A stretch of DNA of 64,000 bases from Panacagrimonas sp041603235 (GTDB lineage Bacteria > Pseudomonadota > Gammaproteobacteria > Nevskiales > Nevskiaceae). Below are positions 7,216 through 15,566 of the stretch, piece by piece. The notes beneath the pieces are model-generated. The model saw only the letters and a program-made list of their open reading frames with translations, was not told the origin of the DNA and did not search any database. Numbering within the stretch: position 1 is the stretch's first letter; each line of letters opens with the position of its first letter. The stretch spans positions 860,364 to 924,363 of the forward strand of contig JBFIES010000001.1 in assembly GCA_041603235.1 (NCBI GenBank), given 5' to 3'. The translations under genes and the position numbers were made by a program.

Positions 7216-8393
7216 GCCAGCCGCTCGATGATGGTGGTATTGGCCGTGCCTGAAGCCTCGCAGATGGTCTGCAAGCCATAGCGGCCGCCTCGGCGCTCCA
7301 GCTCGCACAGCAGATCTGTAAGCATGCGCGCGCCGGTGGAGCCCAACGGATGGCCGATGGCCACCGAGCCGCCGTTGACGTTGAGGCGATCATCCGGAAT
7401 GCCGAATTCCTGCTGGAACATCAGCGGCACGCCGCCAAAGGCCTCGTTGACTTCAAACAGGTCAATCTCGTCCAGGCTCAGGCCCGACTCCTTCAGCGCC
7501 TTGCGGGTGGCATCAAGCACAGCGGTGAATTGGATCACCGGATCGGCCGCAGCCACGGTGGTGCTGACGAAGCGTGCACGCGGCTTCAACCCGTGCCGTT
7601 TGGCGTAGGCGCGGCTGGCGATCAGCAGCGCGGCGGCGCCGTCGCTGATCTGCGAGGAGTTGGCGGCCGTGGTGGCGCCATCGGCGGAAAACACGGGCTT
7701 GAGCGTGGCCATCTTCTCGGGGTTGGGGTCGGCGCGCATGCCCTCGTCTGCGGTGACAAGCGGGCTATCCGGGTCGGCCGGGTCCTCGTTCAGCCGCACC
7801 AGTTGATCGTTGACGCGGCCAGCCTTCGAGGCCTCGAAGGCGCGCCGATGGCTGCGCACAGCGAAGGCATCCAGGGCCTCGCGTGTGAGGCCGAAGCGCT
7901 TGTTCATCAACTCCGACGCAGCGCCTTGCGGCAGCAGCGGGTTGTCCTGGTAGCGCGCCAGTTCGCTCGGGCTGTATTGCGCGCCAAGCGGCGCACCAGG
8001 CTTGAATGACGGCGGCATGGGCGCCTGCGACATCGACTCCACCCCGGCGCCGATGACCAACTGGTAGGCACCCGCTTGAATACCGTGCACAGCAAAGCTC
8101 ACCGCCTGCTGGCCGGAGCCGCATTGCCGGTCGACCGTCACCGCCGGAACGGATTCGGGCAGCCCCGCCGCCAGCACGGCATGCCGGCCCAGGTTGCCGT
8201 GCTGCTGGTCCCACTGCAGCACGCAGCCGACGATCACATCGTCCAGATCGGCCGGGTTGATGCCGGAGTGCTCGACCAGTTGGCGCAGCGTCTCGCCCAA
8301 CAAATCGACGGGATGCCATTTCTGCAGGCGCCCGCCGCGCTTGCCCACGGGGGTGCGCAGCGCACCGACGATGACGGGTTCATGGTCTTTCAT
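7212..8393 (-). CDS. Thiolase (acetyl-CoA acyltransferase)
   Basis: 393 residues, normal length. Thiolytic cleavage of 3-ketoacyl-CoA, releasing acetyl-CoA or propionyl-CoA. The nucleophile is Cys91 (DRQCGSGQQA), with His348 (GHPLGSTGARM) and the second cysteine Cys378 near the C-terminus (ICEASGTAN). This last segment departs from the usual CIGGGQG and might signal a different acyl preference. Translationally coupled to the downstream enoyl-CoA hydratase. Confidence 0.92.
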   Translation of the reverse strand: MKDHEPVIVGALRTPVGKRGGRLQKWHPVDLLGETLRQLVEHSGINPADLDDVIVGCVLQWDQQHGNLGRHAVLAAGLPESVPAVTVDRQCGSGQQAVSFAVHGIQAGAYQLVIGAGVESMSQAPMPPSFKPGAPLGAQYSPSELARYQDNPLLPQGAASELMNKRFGLTREALDAFAVRSHRRAFEASKAGRVNDQLVRLNEDPADPDSPLVTADEGMRADPNPEKMATLKPVFSADGATTAANSSQISDGAAALLIASRAYAKRHGLKPRARFVSTTVAAADPVIQFTAVLDATRKALKESGLSLDEIDLFEVNEAFGGVPLMFQQEFGIPDDRLNVNGGSVAIGHPLGSTGARMLTDLLCELERRGGRYGLQTICEASGTANTTIIERLA

Positions 8394-8421
8394 GTTGTTC
8401 TCCTGGATAAAAAAGCCGGCG

Positions 8422-10089
8422 TCACTCGGCGTAGCGATCCGCGTGCTCGGCGCGTATACGCTTCTTGTCGAGCTTGCCGACGCTGGTCTTGGGGATGGCC
8501 TCGACGAACAGGACCTGATCCGGCAACTGCCACTTGGCGAAGGCGCTGGTCAGGTGTTCCTGCAGTTGTTCCTGGGTCGCCTGCTGGCCAGGCTTCAGCA
8601 CCACCAGGGCCAGCGGCCTCTCCTGCCACTTCGGATGCGGAACGCCGACAACTGCGGCGTCGCGCACGGCGGGGTGACCCATGAGCAGGTTTTCCATGTC
8701 GATGGAAGAAATCCATTCGCCGCCGCTCTTGATCACGTCCTTGATGCGGTCGGTGACCTTGAGGTAGCCGTTCTCGTCCACCGTGCCGACATCGCCCGAG
8801 CGCCACCAGCCGCCTTCCAGGAAGCGGTCTGCGGAGTCGGGCATGTCGTGGTAGCTGGCCGTGATCCAGGGGCCGCGCACGCAGATCTCGCCTGCCGACT
8901 TTCCGTCATGCGGCAAGTCCTTGTCGTCGGCATCGACGATGCGGATGTCCACCCCGGTCAGCACCAGACCTTGCTTGCGCTTCAGGTTCCAGCGCTCTTC
9001 CTCGGTCAGGCGCTTCTTGAGCGTGGACTTGAGGCGGTTCATCGTCACCAGCGTCGTGGCTTCGGTGGCGCCGTAGGCATGCACCACCTCGGCACCGGTG
9101 AGTTTGTAGAAACCGATCATCATCGACAGCGGCGGCTCGGAGGCGCCGGACAGCATGCGCATGCGGCTGAAGTCCGGCTTGACCGGCATCGTCTCGATGT
9201 ACTGCAGCATGGGCTGGAAGATGGCCGGTGCGCCGTTGGCGACCGTCACGCCCTCGGCGATCATGGCGTCAACCAGGGGCTTGGTGTCCTCGGCGACATA
9301 GCGGCCCGGCAGCACGATCTTGTCGCCCAGCAGCGTGGCGGCCTGCGGCAAGCCCCAGCATTGCCCGTGGAACATGGGGGTGATGAGCATCACACAGTCG
9401 TCCAGCGTCATGCCCAGATTGGTGGCCATGCCCGTGGAATGCATGTAGATGCCGCGGTGCGAGTAGTACACGCCCTTGGGCCTGCCCGTGGTGCCGGTGG
9501 TGTAGCAGGCGCTGTAGGCCGAGGTTTCGTCGATCTCGGGCCAGTCGATCTGGGTGTCGGCGGCGGCCAGCAGGTCTTCGTAGTGCAGCAGCGGTTTCAG
9601 CGTGGTCTTGATCTGGTCCAGCGGCTTGTCGGTCATGACAATCCAGCCCTTGATCTGGGGCGAATTCGCTGCGACGGATTCGGCAATGGGTAGTAATGAC
9701 TCGTCCACGCAAACGTAGGACACCTTGCTGTGGTCGACCACGTAGCCCAGGTCCTCTGGGCCCAGGCGCAGATTCATCTGCAACATGACAGCACCCAGGC
9801 CGGGAATAGACCAGTACAGCTCGAAGTGACGTCGGCTGTTCCAGTCCAGGATGCCGACCCGGTCGCCGGGCTCGACACCGAGCGCGCGCAGCGCATTGGC
9901 GCTGCGGCAGACGCGCGCGTAGCAGTCGGCATAGGTGTAGCGATCCCAGCCGCCATCGGGTGTGCGGTAGACGATCTCCTGGTCCCCATGGGTGCGCGCG
10001 GCGTGCCGGATCAGCGTCGTGGTGTTGAGCTGGCGGTCGTTGCCCGTGGTGGACGGGCAGCCGCGGACGATGTGGGTGGTAGCAGTCAT
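8422..10089 (-). CDS. Acyl-CoA ligase (AMP-forming, medium/long-chain type)
   Basis: 555 residues. Activates a carboxylic acid to its CoA thioester through an acyl-adenylate. ANL-superfamily motifs are in order: the P-loop YTTGTTGRPKGV, the YGATEATTL motif, the GWWRSGDVG hinge region, and the C-terminal KTSVGKLDKK with the catalytic lysine. Overall it resembles AlkK-like medium-chain ligases, but the acid cannot be predicted. The start overlaps the stop of the upstream racemase gene by 4 bp. This is the entry step of the cargo pathway. Confidence 0.92.
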   Translation of the reverse strand: MTATTHIVRGCPSTTGNDRQLNTTTLIRHAARTHGDQEIVYRTPDGGWDRYTYADCYARVCRSANALRALGVEPGDRVGILDWNSRRHFELYWSIPGLGAVMLQMNLRLGPEDLGYVVDHSKVSYVCVDESLLPIAESVAANSPQIKGWIVMTDKPLDQIKTTLKPLLHYEDLLAAADTQIDWPEIDETSAYSACYTTGTTGRPKGVYYSHRGIYMHSTGMATNLGMTLDDCVMLITPMFHGQCWGLPQAATLLGDKIVLPGRYVAEDTKPLVDAMIAEGVTVANGAPAIFQPMLQYIETMPVKPDFSRMRMLSGASEPPLSMMIGFYKLTGAEVVHAYGATEATTLVTMNRLKSTLKKRLTEEERWNLKRKQGLVLTGVDIRIVDADDKDLPHDGKSAGEICVRGPWITASYHDMPDSADRFLEGGWWRSGDVGTVDENGYLKVTDRIKDVIKSGGEWISSIDMENLLMGHPAVRDAAVVGVPHPKWQERPLALVVLKPGQQATQEQLQEHLTSAFAKWQLPDQVLFVEAIPKTSVGKLDKKRIRAEHADRYAE

Positions 10090-11162
10090 TTCTTTGTCTC
10101 CTGGGTGGTGGTTGCGTTGAGTGCCTGGAACCGTGGGGCCGGGGTCGCTTCGATGGCGCCGAAAGAGGTGGTCTGGTAGATGCCCCGTACCGCGTTGTGC
10201 GGATGCCGCACTGCCTCGGCCAGGCTGAGAACGGGTGCAAAGCAGGCGTCGCTGCCTTCAAGCAGCGCGCACCAGTGCGCCTGGGGCTGGGTGCGGATGA
10301 GGGCCGCGATGCGCTCCTTCAACGCCGGCCACGCCGCCGTGTCGTACTGGTCTGCAGGGTTCACGTCCGCCAGGCCCAACTTGGACAACAGCAATGCGTA
10401 GAACGGCGGCTCGATCGCGCCGAGGCTGATGAAGCCACCGTCGGCGCAGACGTACACGTCATAGAACGGCGAATCGTGGAACGGGCTCGGCTGTGCGCCG
10501 TCGATCTGCCCGTTGGCGCGAATCCAGTGCACCAGCGTGCCCAGCATGGCCACGATGTCCACGATGGCTGCGTCCACAACCCGGCCACGGCCGGTGGCCC
10601 GTGCATCGACCAGCGCGCAGGCGATGCCAAAAGCCATGCCTAGCGCCCCGGCACCGTCCCCGAGTACCGAGGGCGGCACGATGGGCGCCTGCCCCCTGTG
10701 CGCCGACAGCGACAGCAGGCCCGTCAGCGCGACGTAGTTCAGGTCGTGGCCCGCGGCCTGGGCAAGCGGCCCGTCCTGGCCCCAGCCCGTCATCCGGCCA
10801 TAGACCAGTCGGGGATTGCGCGCCGCGCAATCTGCGGGGCCAAAGCCCAGCCGCTCCATCACCCCTGGGCGAAAGCCTTCGATTAGGGCGTCGGCCTGGG
10901 CAATCAGCTCCAGTGCGCGCGCCTTGCCACCTGGCGACTTCAGGTCGATGACCTCGACCTTCTTACCGCGGTGCAGCGGGTTCTCCACCGCTCCACCCAG
11001 ACGCTGCGCCCCAGCAGCCTGCTCGGCCCGTGTCAGCGTGATTACCTCGGCGCCCATGTCGGCCAGCATCCTGGCGGCCAGAGGGCCTGGACCGATGCCC
11101 TCGAACTCCACCACGCGGACGCCGTGCAGCGGCATCTGCAGCGTGTGCAACGTGTACACCAT
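10086..11162 (-). CDS. Alpha-methylacyl-CoA racemase (CaiB/BaiF class III CoA-transferase fold)
   Basis: 358 residues. The CaiB/BaiF fold includes both CoA-transferases and alpha-methylacyl-CoA racemases. Here all three racemase catalytic residues described for the mycobacterial enzyme can be placed: His139 (AGHDLNY), Asp169 (LGDGAGAL) and Glu251 (GAIEPPFY), which favours epimerisation of (2R)/(2S)-2-methylacyl-CoA. Start ATG 11162 lies just past the stop of the upstream acyl-CoA dehydrogenase; the frame could begin 18 bp earlier, inside that gene. The racemase is the main clue that the cargo handles 2-methyl-branched acids. Confidence 0.9.
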   Translation of the reverse strand: MVYTLHTLQMPLHGVRVVEFEGIGPGPLAARMLADMGAEVITLTRAEQAAGAQRLGGAVENPLHRGKKVEVIDLKSPGGKARALELIAQADALIEGFRPGVMERLGFGPADCAARNPRLVYGRMTGWGQDGPLAQAAGHDLNYVALTGLLSLSAHRGQAPIVPPSVLGDGAGALGMAFGIACALVDARATGRGRVVDAAIVDIVAMLGTLVHWIRANGQIDGAQPSPFHDSPFYDVYVCADGGFISLGAIEPPFYALLLSKLGLADVNPADQYDTAAWPALKERIAALIRTQPQAHWCALLEGSDACFAPVLSLAEAVRHPHNAVRGIYQTTSFGAIEATPAPRFQALNATTTQETKK

Positions 11163-11163
11163 G

Positions 11164-12309
11164 TTACAACTTCCTCGCAACCAGGTCTTTCAGGACCTCG
11201 TTGGCGCCGCCATAGATCTTCTGCACTCGCGAAGCGGCATACATCCGCGCGATCGGGTACTCGGCCATGTAGCCGTAGCCGCCGAACAATTGGAGACACT
11301 CGTCCACCACGCGGCACTGCTGTTCGGTGCACCACCACTTGGCCATGTAGGCGGCCTCGTTGTCGAGTGTGCCGTCCAGCAGTCGCTGGGTACAGTCGTT
11401 GACGAAGCTGCGCACCACATGCGCGATGGTCGCCATCTCGGCCAGCTTTTGGCGCGTTGTCTGCATGTCGAACAGAGGCGCGCCGAATATCTTGCGCTGC
11501 TTCGTGTATTCGATGGTGAGCTCCAACGCCCGGTCGATGACGGCCGCCGCCGGCACTGCAATGACCATGCGCTCGTAGGGCAACGCGCCCATTAGTTGCC
11601 CAAAGCCTTGGCCTTCAACGCCCCCCAGCAGTTGGTCGGCTGGAACGCGCACGCTGTCGAAGAAAAGCTCCGCCGTGTCCGAGGCCTGCATGCCGATCTT
11701 CTCCAGTAGTCGGCCAACGCGAAAGCCGGGCAGATTCTCGGTTTCCAGCACGAACAGCGACACCCCCTTGCTGCCTGTACCGCTGGTGCGCGCCGCGACG
11801 ATCAACAGGTTGCCGGTGAAGCCGTTGGTGATGAAGGTCTTGGCGCCGTCGATCACATAGTGGTCTCCATCGCGCCGGGCACGGGTGGAGATGGCCTTTA
11901 GATCCGAGCCGCAGCCCGGCTCGGTCATCGCGATGGCGGCCAGCATCTCGCCGTTCGTCACCTTGGGCAGCCAGCGCTGCTTTTGCGCTTCCGTGCCGAA
12001 GTCCAGGATGTAATGCGAAGCGATGGTGTGCACCGCTATATTGACCGGCATCTCGGCCTTGGCCAGCTCGTCTTGCACCACCAATTGGTAGGCGAGGCTG
12101 GCGCCGGCACCGCCATAGGACTCGGGAATCTCGGGCAGCAGAAAGCTTATCTCGCCGAACGGACGCCAGACTTCGCGCGGGATATAGCCCTGGCGGCGCC
12201 ATTCATCCAGCCTTGGGGCGAACTCAGCACTGATGTAGCGGCGAACCTGTTCGCGGAAGGCTTCGATCTCGCCGTCCATCCAAGCGTGGCGATACAGCTG
12301 TGGCAGCAT
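11164..12309 (-). CDS. Acyl-CoA dehydrogenase
   Basis: 381 residues, first gene of the leftward operon. FAD-dependent alpha,beta-dehydrogenation of an acyl-CoA. The FAD/substrate signature AMTEPGCGSD is present. The C-terminal position that carries the catalytic Glu in medium-chain enzymes reads YGGANE (Gly). The base is probably Glu246 (PYERMVIAV), as in isovaleryl-CoA and long-chain acyl-CoA dehydrogenases, which agrees with a branched substrate. Electrons would pass to the ETF encoded at 18753-20435. Confidence 0.92.
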   Translation of the reverse strand: MLPQLYRHAWMDGEIEAFREQVRRYISAEFAPRLDEWRRQGYIPREVWRPFGEISFLLPEIPESYGGAGASLAYQLVVQDELAKAEMPVNIAVHTIASHYILDFGTEAQKQRWLPKVTNGEMLAAIAMTEPGCGSDLKAISTRARRDGDHYVIDGAKTFITNGFTGNLLIVAARTSGTGSKGVSLFVLETENLPGFRVGRLLEKIGMQASDTAELFFDSVRVPADQLLGGVEGQGFGQLMGALPYERMVIAVPAAAVIDRALELTIEYTKQRKIFGAPLFDMQTTRQKLAEMATIAHVVRSFVNDCTQRLLDGTLDNEAAYMAKWWCTEQQCRVVDECLQLFGGYGYMAEYPIARMYAASRVQKIYGGANEVLKDLVARKL

Positions 12310-12502
12310 GAACGTGTCTCCTTATATGTTGACTTCTGACCCCACACCGAGCGTTCCGCACAGCGCCACTGCCGAAGTGTTTGGGGGATGCGACAATCGT
12401 AGTAATTGGCCCTTGCGAGGGCTATAACGGATTGCCTCAATCAACTGACAAATAACTTCTTTCGGCCCATGCGATCGGCGTTGGCCCCTTCGATCACTCG
12501 CC
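12310..12502. promoter_or_regulatory. Divergent regulatory region between the cargo operon and araC-type gene
   Basis: 193 bp separates the divergent acyl-CoA dehydrogenase and AraC-type genes. It contains an inverted repeat GCCCT-TGCG-AGGGC (12409-12422) next to TATAAC, a possible -10 element on the plus strand. AraC regulators usually bind in such spacers. The exact operator is not resolved. Confidence 0.45.
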
Positions 12503-13543
12503 ATGCTGCAGCCTGTCTTCACCGCTCCCATTTTTGCCGTACATGGCCTGCTCGACGGTGCGCGCGGCAAGGGGCTGGCCACGCCAGAATGGCTGGAGGG
12601 CGTGCTGGGGCGCGCGGGCATCAGCGAATCGCTGCTGGAGCTGGAGGAGTCGCGCGTGACCGTGGAGCAGTTCAACGCACTGTTCATCGCCGTCAAGGAC
12701 AGCCTGAACGACGAGTGCCTGGGCTACCTGCACGGGCGGCCGATGCGCCCGGGCAGCTTCGCACTGATGGTGCGTAGTGCGTTCAGTGCGCACTCATTGT
12801 CGTTCGCCCTGCGACGTCTGGGCGAATCTTTTGCCCTGCTGCAGGACGACGTGGCGCTAGTGCCCGTGACTGAGGGCACGCTGGCGGGTATCGCGCTCGA
12901 TATGCGTTGCGGTCTGGGCGCGCATGCCGACTTCTTGCACGCACATCTGCTGCGCGTGTTCTGGCGACTGCTGGTATGGCTGCACGGCGGCCGACTGGTG
13001 CCGCAGCGCTTCGACTTCAACTTTGCGCCGCCGCCTCATACACTGAACTACCAGCGCATCTTTTCTGGCACGCTGTGTTTCGGGCAGCCGCGCACGGCCG
13101 CCTGGTTCGATGCCGATGCCTTCAATCAGCCGGTGCGGCGCGATCGGGACGCGCTGCAGTCCTTCCTGCGCGCCACGCCGGGCAACGTGGTGGGGCCGTA
13201 CCTGAACGAGCGCAGCTCCAGTGCGCGGGTCCGCATGGTGCTGCAGCGAGCCTGCCCAGAATGGCCCAACCTAGCCGTCACCGCGCAGCGCCTGCACATG
13301 TCAGTGAGCGCTTTGCAGCGGCACTTGGCCTCAGAAGGCACTTCCTTCCAGGCATTAAAGGACCAGCTGCGGCGCGACATGGCGATCGTGCGCCTGACCA
13401 GCAGCGAAGCCTCGCTCGTCGACATCTCCGCTGACCTGGGCTTCACCGACAGCACCGCCTTCCAACGCGCCTTCAAGGTCTGGACCGGCAGCGCGCCAGG
13501 AACCTACCGTGCCCGCTCGCGCAGCAGGCAGCACCCTACTTAG
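12503..13543 (+). CDS. AraC-family transcriptional regulator (Arabinose_bd / OruR-like type)
   Basis: 346 residues. The N-terminal ~200 residues have the layout of the Arabinose_bd (PF12625) ligand-binding domain of OruR/ArgR-like regulators. The C-terminal ~100 residues (about 240-340) are the AraC double helix-turn-helix, with LAVTAQRLHMSVSALQRHL and the conserved end DISADLGFTDSTAFQRAFKVW. It is divergent from the beta-oxidation operon and probably activates it in response to the pathway acid or CoA ester. The inducer is not predictable from the sequence. Confidence 0.9.
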   Translation: MLQPVFTAPIFAVHGLLDGARGKGLATPEWLEGVLGRAGISESLLELEESRVTVEQFNALFIAVKDSLNDECLGYLHGRPMRPGSFALMVRSAFSAHSLSFALRRLGESFALLQDDVALVPVTEGTLAGIALDMRCGLGAHADFLHAHLLRVFWRLLVWLHGGRLVPQRFDFNFAPPPHTLNYQRIFSGTLCFGQPRTAAWFDADAFNQPVRRDRDALQSFLRATPGNVVGPYLNERSSSARVRMVLQRACPEWPNLAVTAQRLHMSVSALQRHLASEGTSFQALKDQLRRDMAIVRLTSSEASLVDISADLGFTDSTAFQRAFKVWTGSAPGTYRARSRSRQHPT

Positions 13544-13783
13544 AGGCATTCGACCAATTTTGGCTCGGCCACGTGGCTATAGCCTCCGTTGGGGCAGTTG
13601 CTCAGACGGCAGCGCAGCGACAGGCTGTGCGAGGAAGCAGACGTTTTCCGTCAGCCTATCGAGGTCGTTCGTCATTGCCACCTGTCGGGGCTGACCCTAA
13701 GCTAAAAGTGAACTCGCACAGCATAAAAGAGTGATGCCCGTGCGCCTTTTGAAGCGGCATTGCCAGAATGTAAACCAAGCATC

Positions 13784-14833
13784 ATGACCGACGCAGCCCC
13801 GGCACTCTCGTATCCGTTCTCGGATCTCCCACTCCCTGGCCAAGCCACGGAAATCAAGCCTGGTGTGCTGTGGCTGCGCATGCTGCTGCCGTTTTCCCTG
13901 GATCACATCAACCTCTGGGCATTGAGCGACGGTCCTGGTTGGGCGGTCGTGGACACGGGCATTCGCAGCGTGGACGTCAGGAACGCGTGGCTCGCCTTGC
14001 TCGCTCCGCAGGGGCCGCTAGCCGGCCGTCCCATCTCCCGTGTGATAGCGACGCACATGCACCCGGATCATGTGGGCATGGCGGGATGGTTGACACGTCG
14101 CTTCGAATGCGCGCTTTGGATGACACGAGACGAGTATTTGAGCTGTCGGGTGATGCTTGCCGATACGGGGCGGGAAGCGCCAGTCGATGGCGTTCGCTTC
14201 TATCGGAGGGCCGGATGGAGCGACACCGAGGTGGATGAGTACCGCACCCGGTTCGGTGACTTCGGTAAGATGATCCATCCATTGCCTGACAGCTTTGTGC
14301 GGCTCACGGATGGCCAGATGTTGCGGATCGGGGACCAGGAATGGGAAGTCATCGTCGGCACAGGACATTCCCCCGAGCACGCGTGCTTCTACTCGCGCGA
14401 ACTGGATTTGCTGATATCGGGGGATCAGGTTCTTCCCAGGATCAGTTCCAATACCTCCGTGTACGCCACCGAGCCGCATGCGAATCCTCTGCAGGGCTGG
14501 CTCGATTCCATCGACCGGTTGATGCAACGCGTACCTGGGAGCGCCCTGATTCTGCCTGCCCACAACGAACCTTTCCATGGCCTGCACCTACGGTTGGAGC
14601 AACTGCGTGCGAGCACCGTCAGAGGCACCGACCGCGTCAGGCAACAACTTGTGCAGCCTCTGAGGGTCATCGACCTGGTTCGCGCCCTGTACCGTTCGTC
14701 CATTGTTGCGGAGCAAATGCACCTCAACCTCGCGACCGGAGAGACGCTCGCCCACCTAAACTATCTCGACCAGCGTGGGGAAATCGTGTCTGCAGAAGAC
14801 GAAGACGGTGCAATGCGCTATCGGCTCGCCTGA
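13784..14833 (+). CDS. MBL-fold metallo-hydrolase
   Basis: 349 residues. The metallo-beta-lactamase motif THMHPDHVG supplies His91, His93, Asp95 and His96. Further ligands are likely in GTGHSPEHACFY, SGDQVLP and PAHNEPFHG. A C-terminal ~90-residue helical tail (DRVRQQLVQPLRVIDLVRAL onward) resembles the winged-helix end of LACTB2/glyoxalase II-like proteins. Start ATG 13784 is preferred over an upstream TTG at 13760. A thioesterase or ester/lactone hydrolase role would suit the cargo but is only inferred. No signal peptide is visible. Confidence 0.85.
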   Translation: MTDAAPALSYPFSDLPLPGQATEIKPGVLWLRMLLPFSLDHINLWALSDGPGWAVVDTGIRSVDVRNAWLALLAPQGPLAGRPISRVIATHMHPDHVGMAGWLTRRFECALWMTRDEYLSCRVMLADTGREAPVDGVRFYRRAGWSDTEVDEYRTRFGDFGKMIHPLPDSFVRLTDGQMLRIGDQEWEVIVGTGHSPEHACFYSRELDLLISGDQVLPRISSNTSVYATEPHANPLQGWLDSIDRLMQRVPGSALILPAHNEPFHGLHLRLEQLRASTVRGTDRVRQQLVQPLRVIDLVRALYRSSIVAEQMHLNLATGETLAHLNYLDQRGEIVSAEDEDGAMRYRLA

Positions 14834-14848
14834 TGCACTAATTTGCCC

Positions 14849-15474
14849 TCAAGGATATAGAAGTAACCCAATCAAGCCTGTCATTGACTGGGTTCTTTGC
14901 TGATGTGTTTCGAGAGCAATGAGTCCTTGCACCAGCGCGTCGTGTACGGCCTCCAGTTCTTTGAACACCGTGTTGGCAAACCAATCCTGGCACGGCACCT
15001 TCCACAGATGCTCGACCGGGTTCAGCTCAAGGCTGGCAGAAACTCTAGGCGCATATTCTGTGGCACATCCAAGTGACCCGCGATGTGCCAACCCGCCTGA
15101 TCCATGACCATCATGATGAACTCGACGGCATGGCGTCGCGCCATCTCGGCCAGGAACACCTGCATCGTCTCAGCGTTGGCCCAGGGCAGCACCAGAGAGT
15201 CAATCACGCCATCGTGCGTGCTGACGGCGGCGAAGGCGTACAGGGTCTGGCGTTGAGGCGTGCGCCGACGATGGGGCGTGAGCCCCTGGGCACCCAACAC
15301 TGCCGGGGTGTTCCCAGCAGGCAGAAGCGCCCTTCGTGCTGGAATATCAGCCGCACGGGCGACCATATTCAGCTTGACGCCTGACCTCTTGGCGCACTTG
15401 AACAGTGCTCTCAGAAAGGGGCCGTTTGTCATTCGATCGGGGCGCTTCGTCATCGCGGCTCGCAGCACCGGCAC
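14849..15474 (-). pseudogene. Degenerate IS630-family transposase remnant
   Basis: Read leftward, pieces of an IS630 DDE transposase appear in different frames: QHEGRFCLLGTPRQCW near 15310-15345, then LYAFAAVSTHDG through VMDQAGWH and the Leu-rich stretch ending at 15022, then LELNPVEHLWKVPCQDWF to 14849. At least two frameshifts separate them. The first catalytic Asp of the usual QDEGRF motif is His, and the N-terminal helix-turn-helix part is missing. No terminal inverted repeats were found. It separates the MBL gene from the transporter gene and is not expected to be active. Confidence 0.8.
14865..14894. terminator. Inverted repeat after the MBL gene
   Basis: AACCCAATCAA (14865-14875) and TTGACTGGGTT (14884-14894) form an 11-bp stem with one wobble pair, 30 bp after the MBL stop. 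It could end that transcript, but it also lies at the edge of the IS630 remnant and has no U-run. Confidence 0.3.
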
Positions 15475-15566
15475 CTAGGATTCCTTGTGTGCGCTGGACG
15501 ACATGTAGCGGAGCGGCGATGACCGCCGCCCCACGATCCAGAGCCTAACCCAAAGGAGACAAACAC

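Noticed and set aside
10180..11595. Long plus-strand frames opposite the racemase and dehydrogenase genes
   Set aside because: They are antisense shadows of GC-rich coding sequence; the minus-strand frames carry the family motifs.
13544..13783. Short leftward frame (about 32 codons starting MTNDLDRLTENV) between the AraC and MBL genes
   Set aside because: It is too short, lacks a family match and has only weak start signals; it could be a remnant, but nothing supports it.
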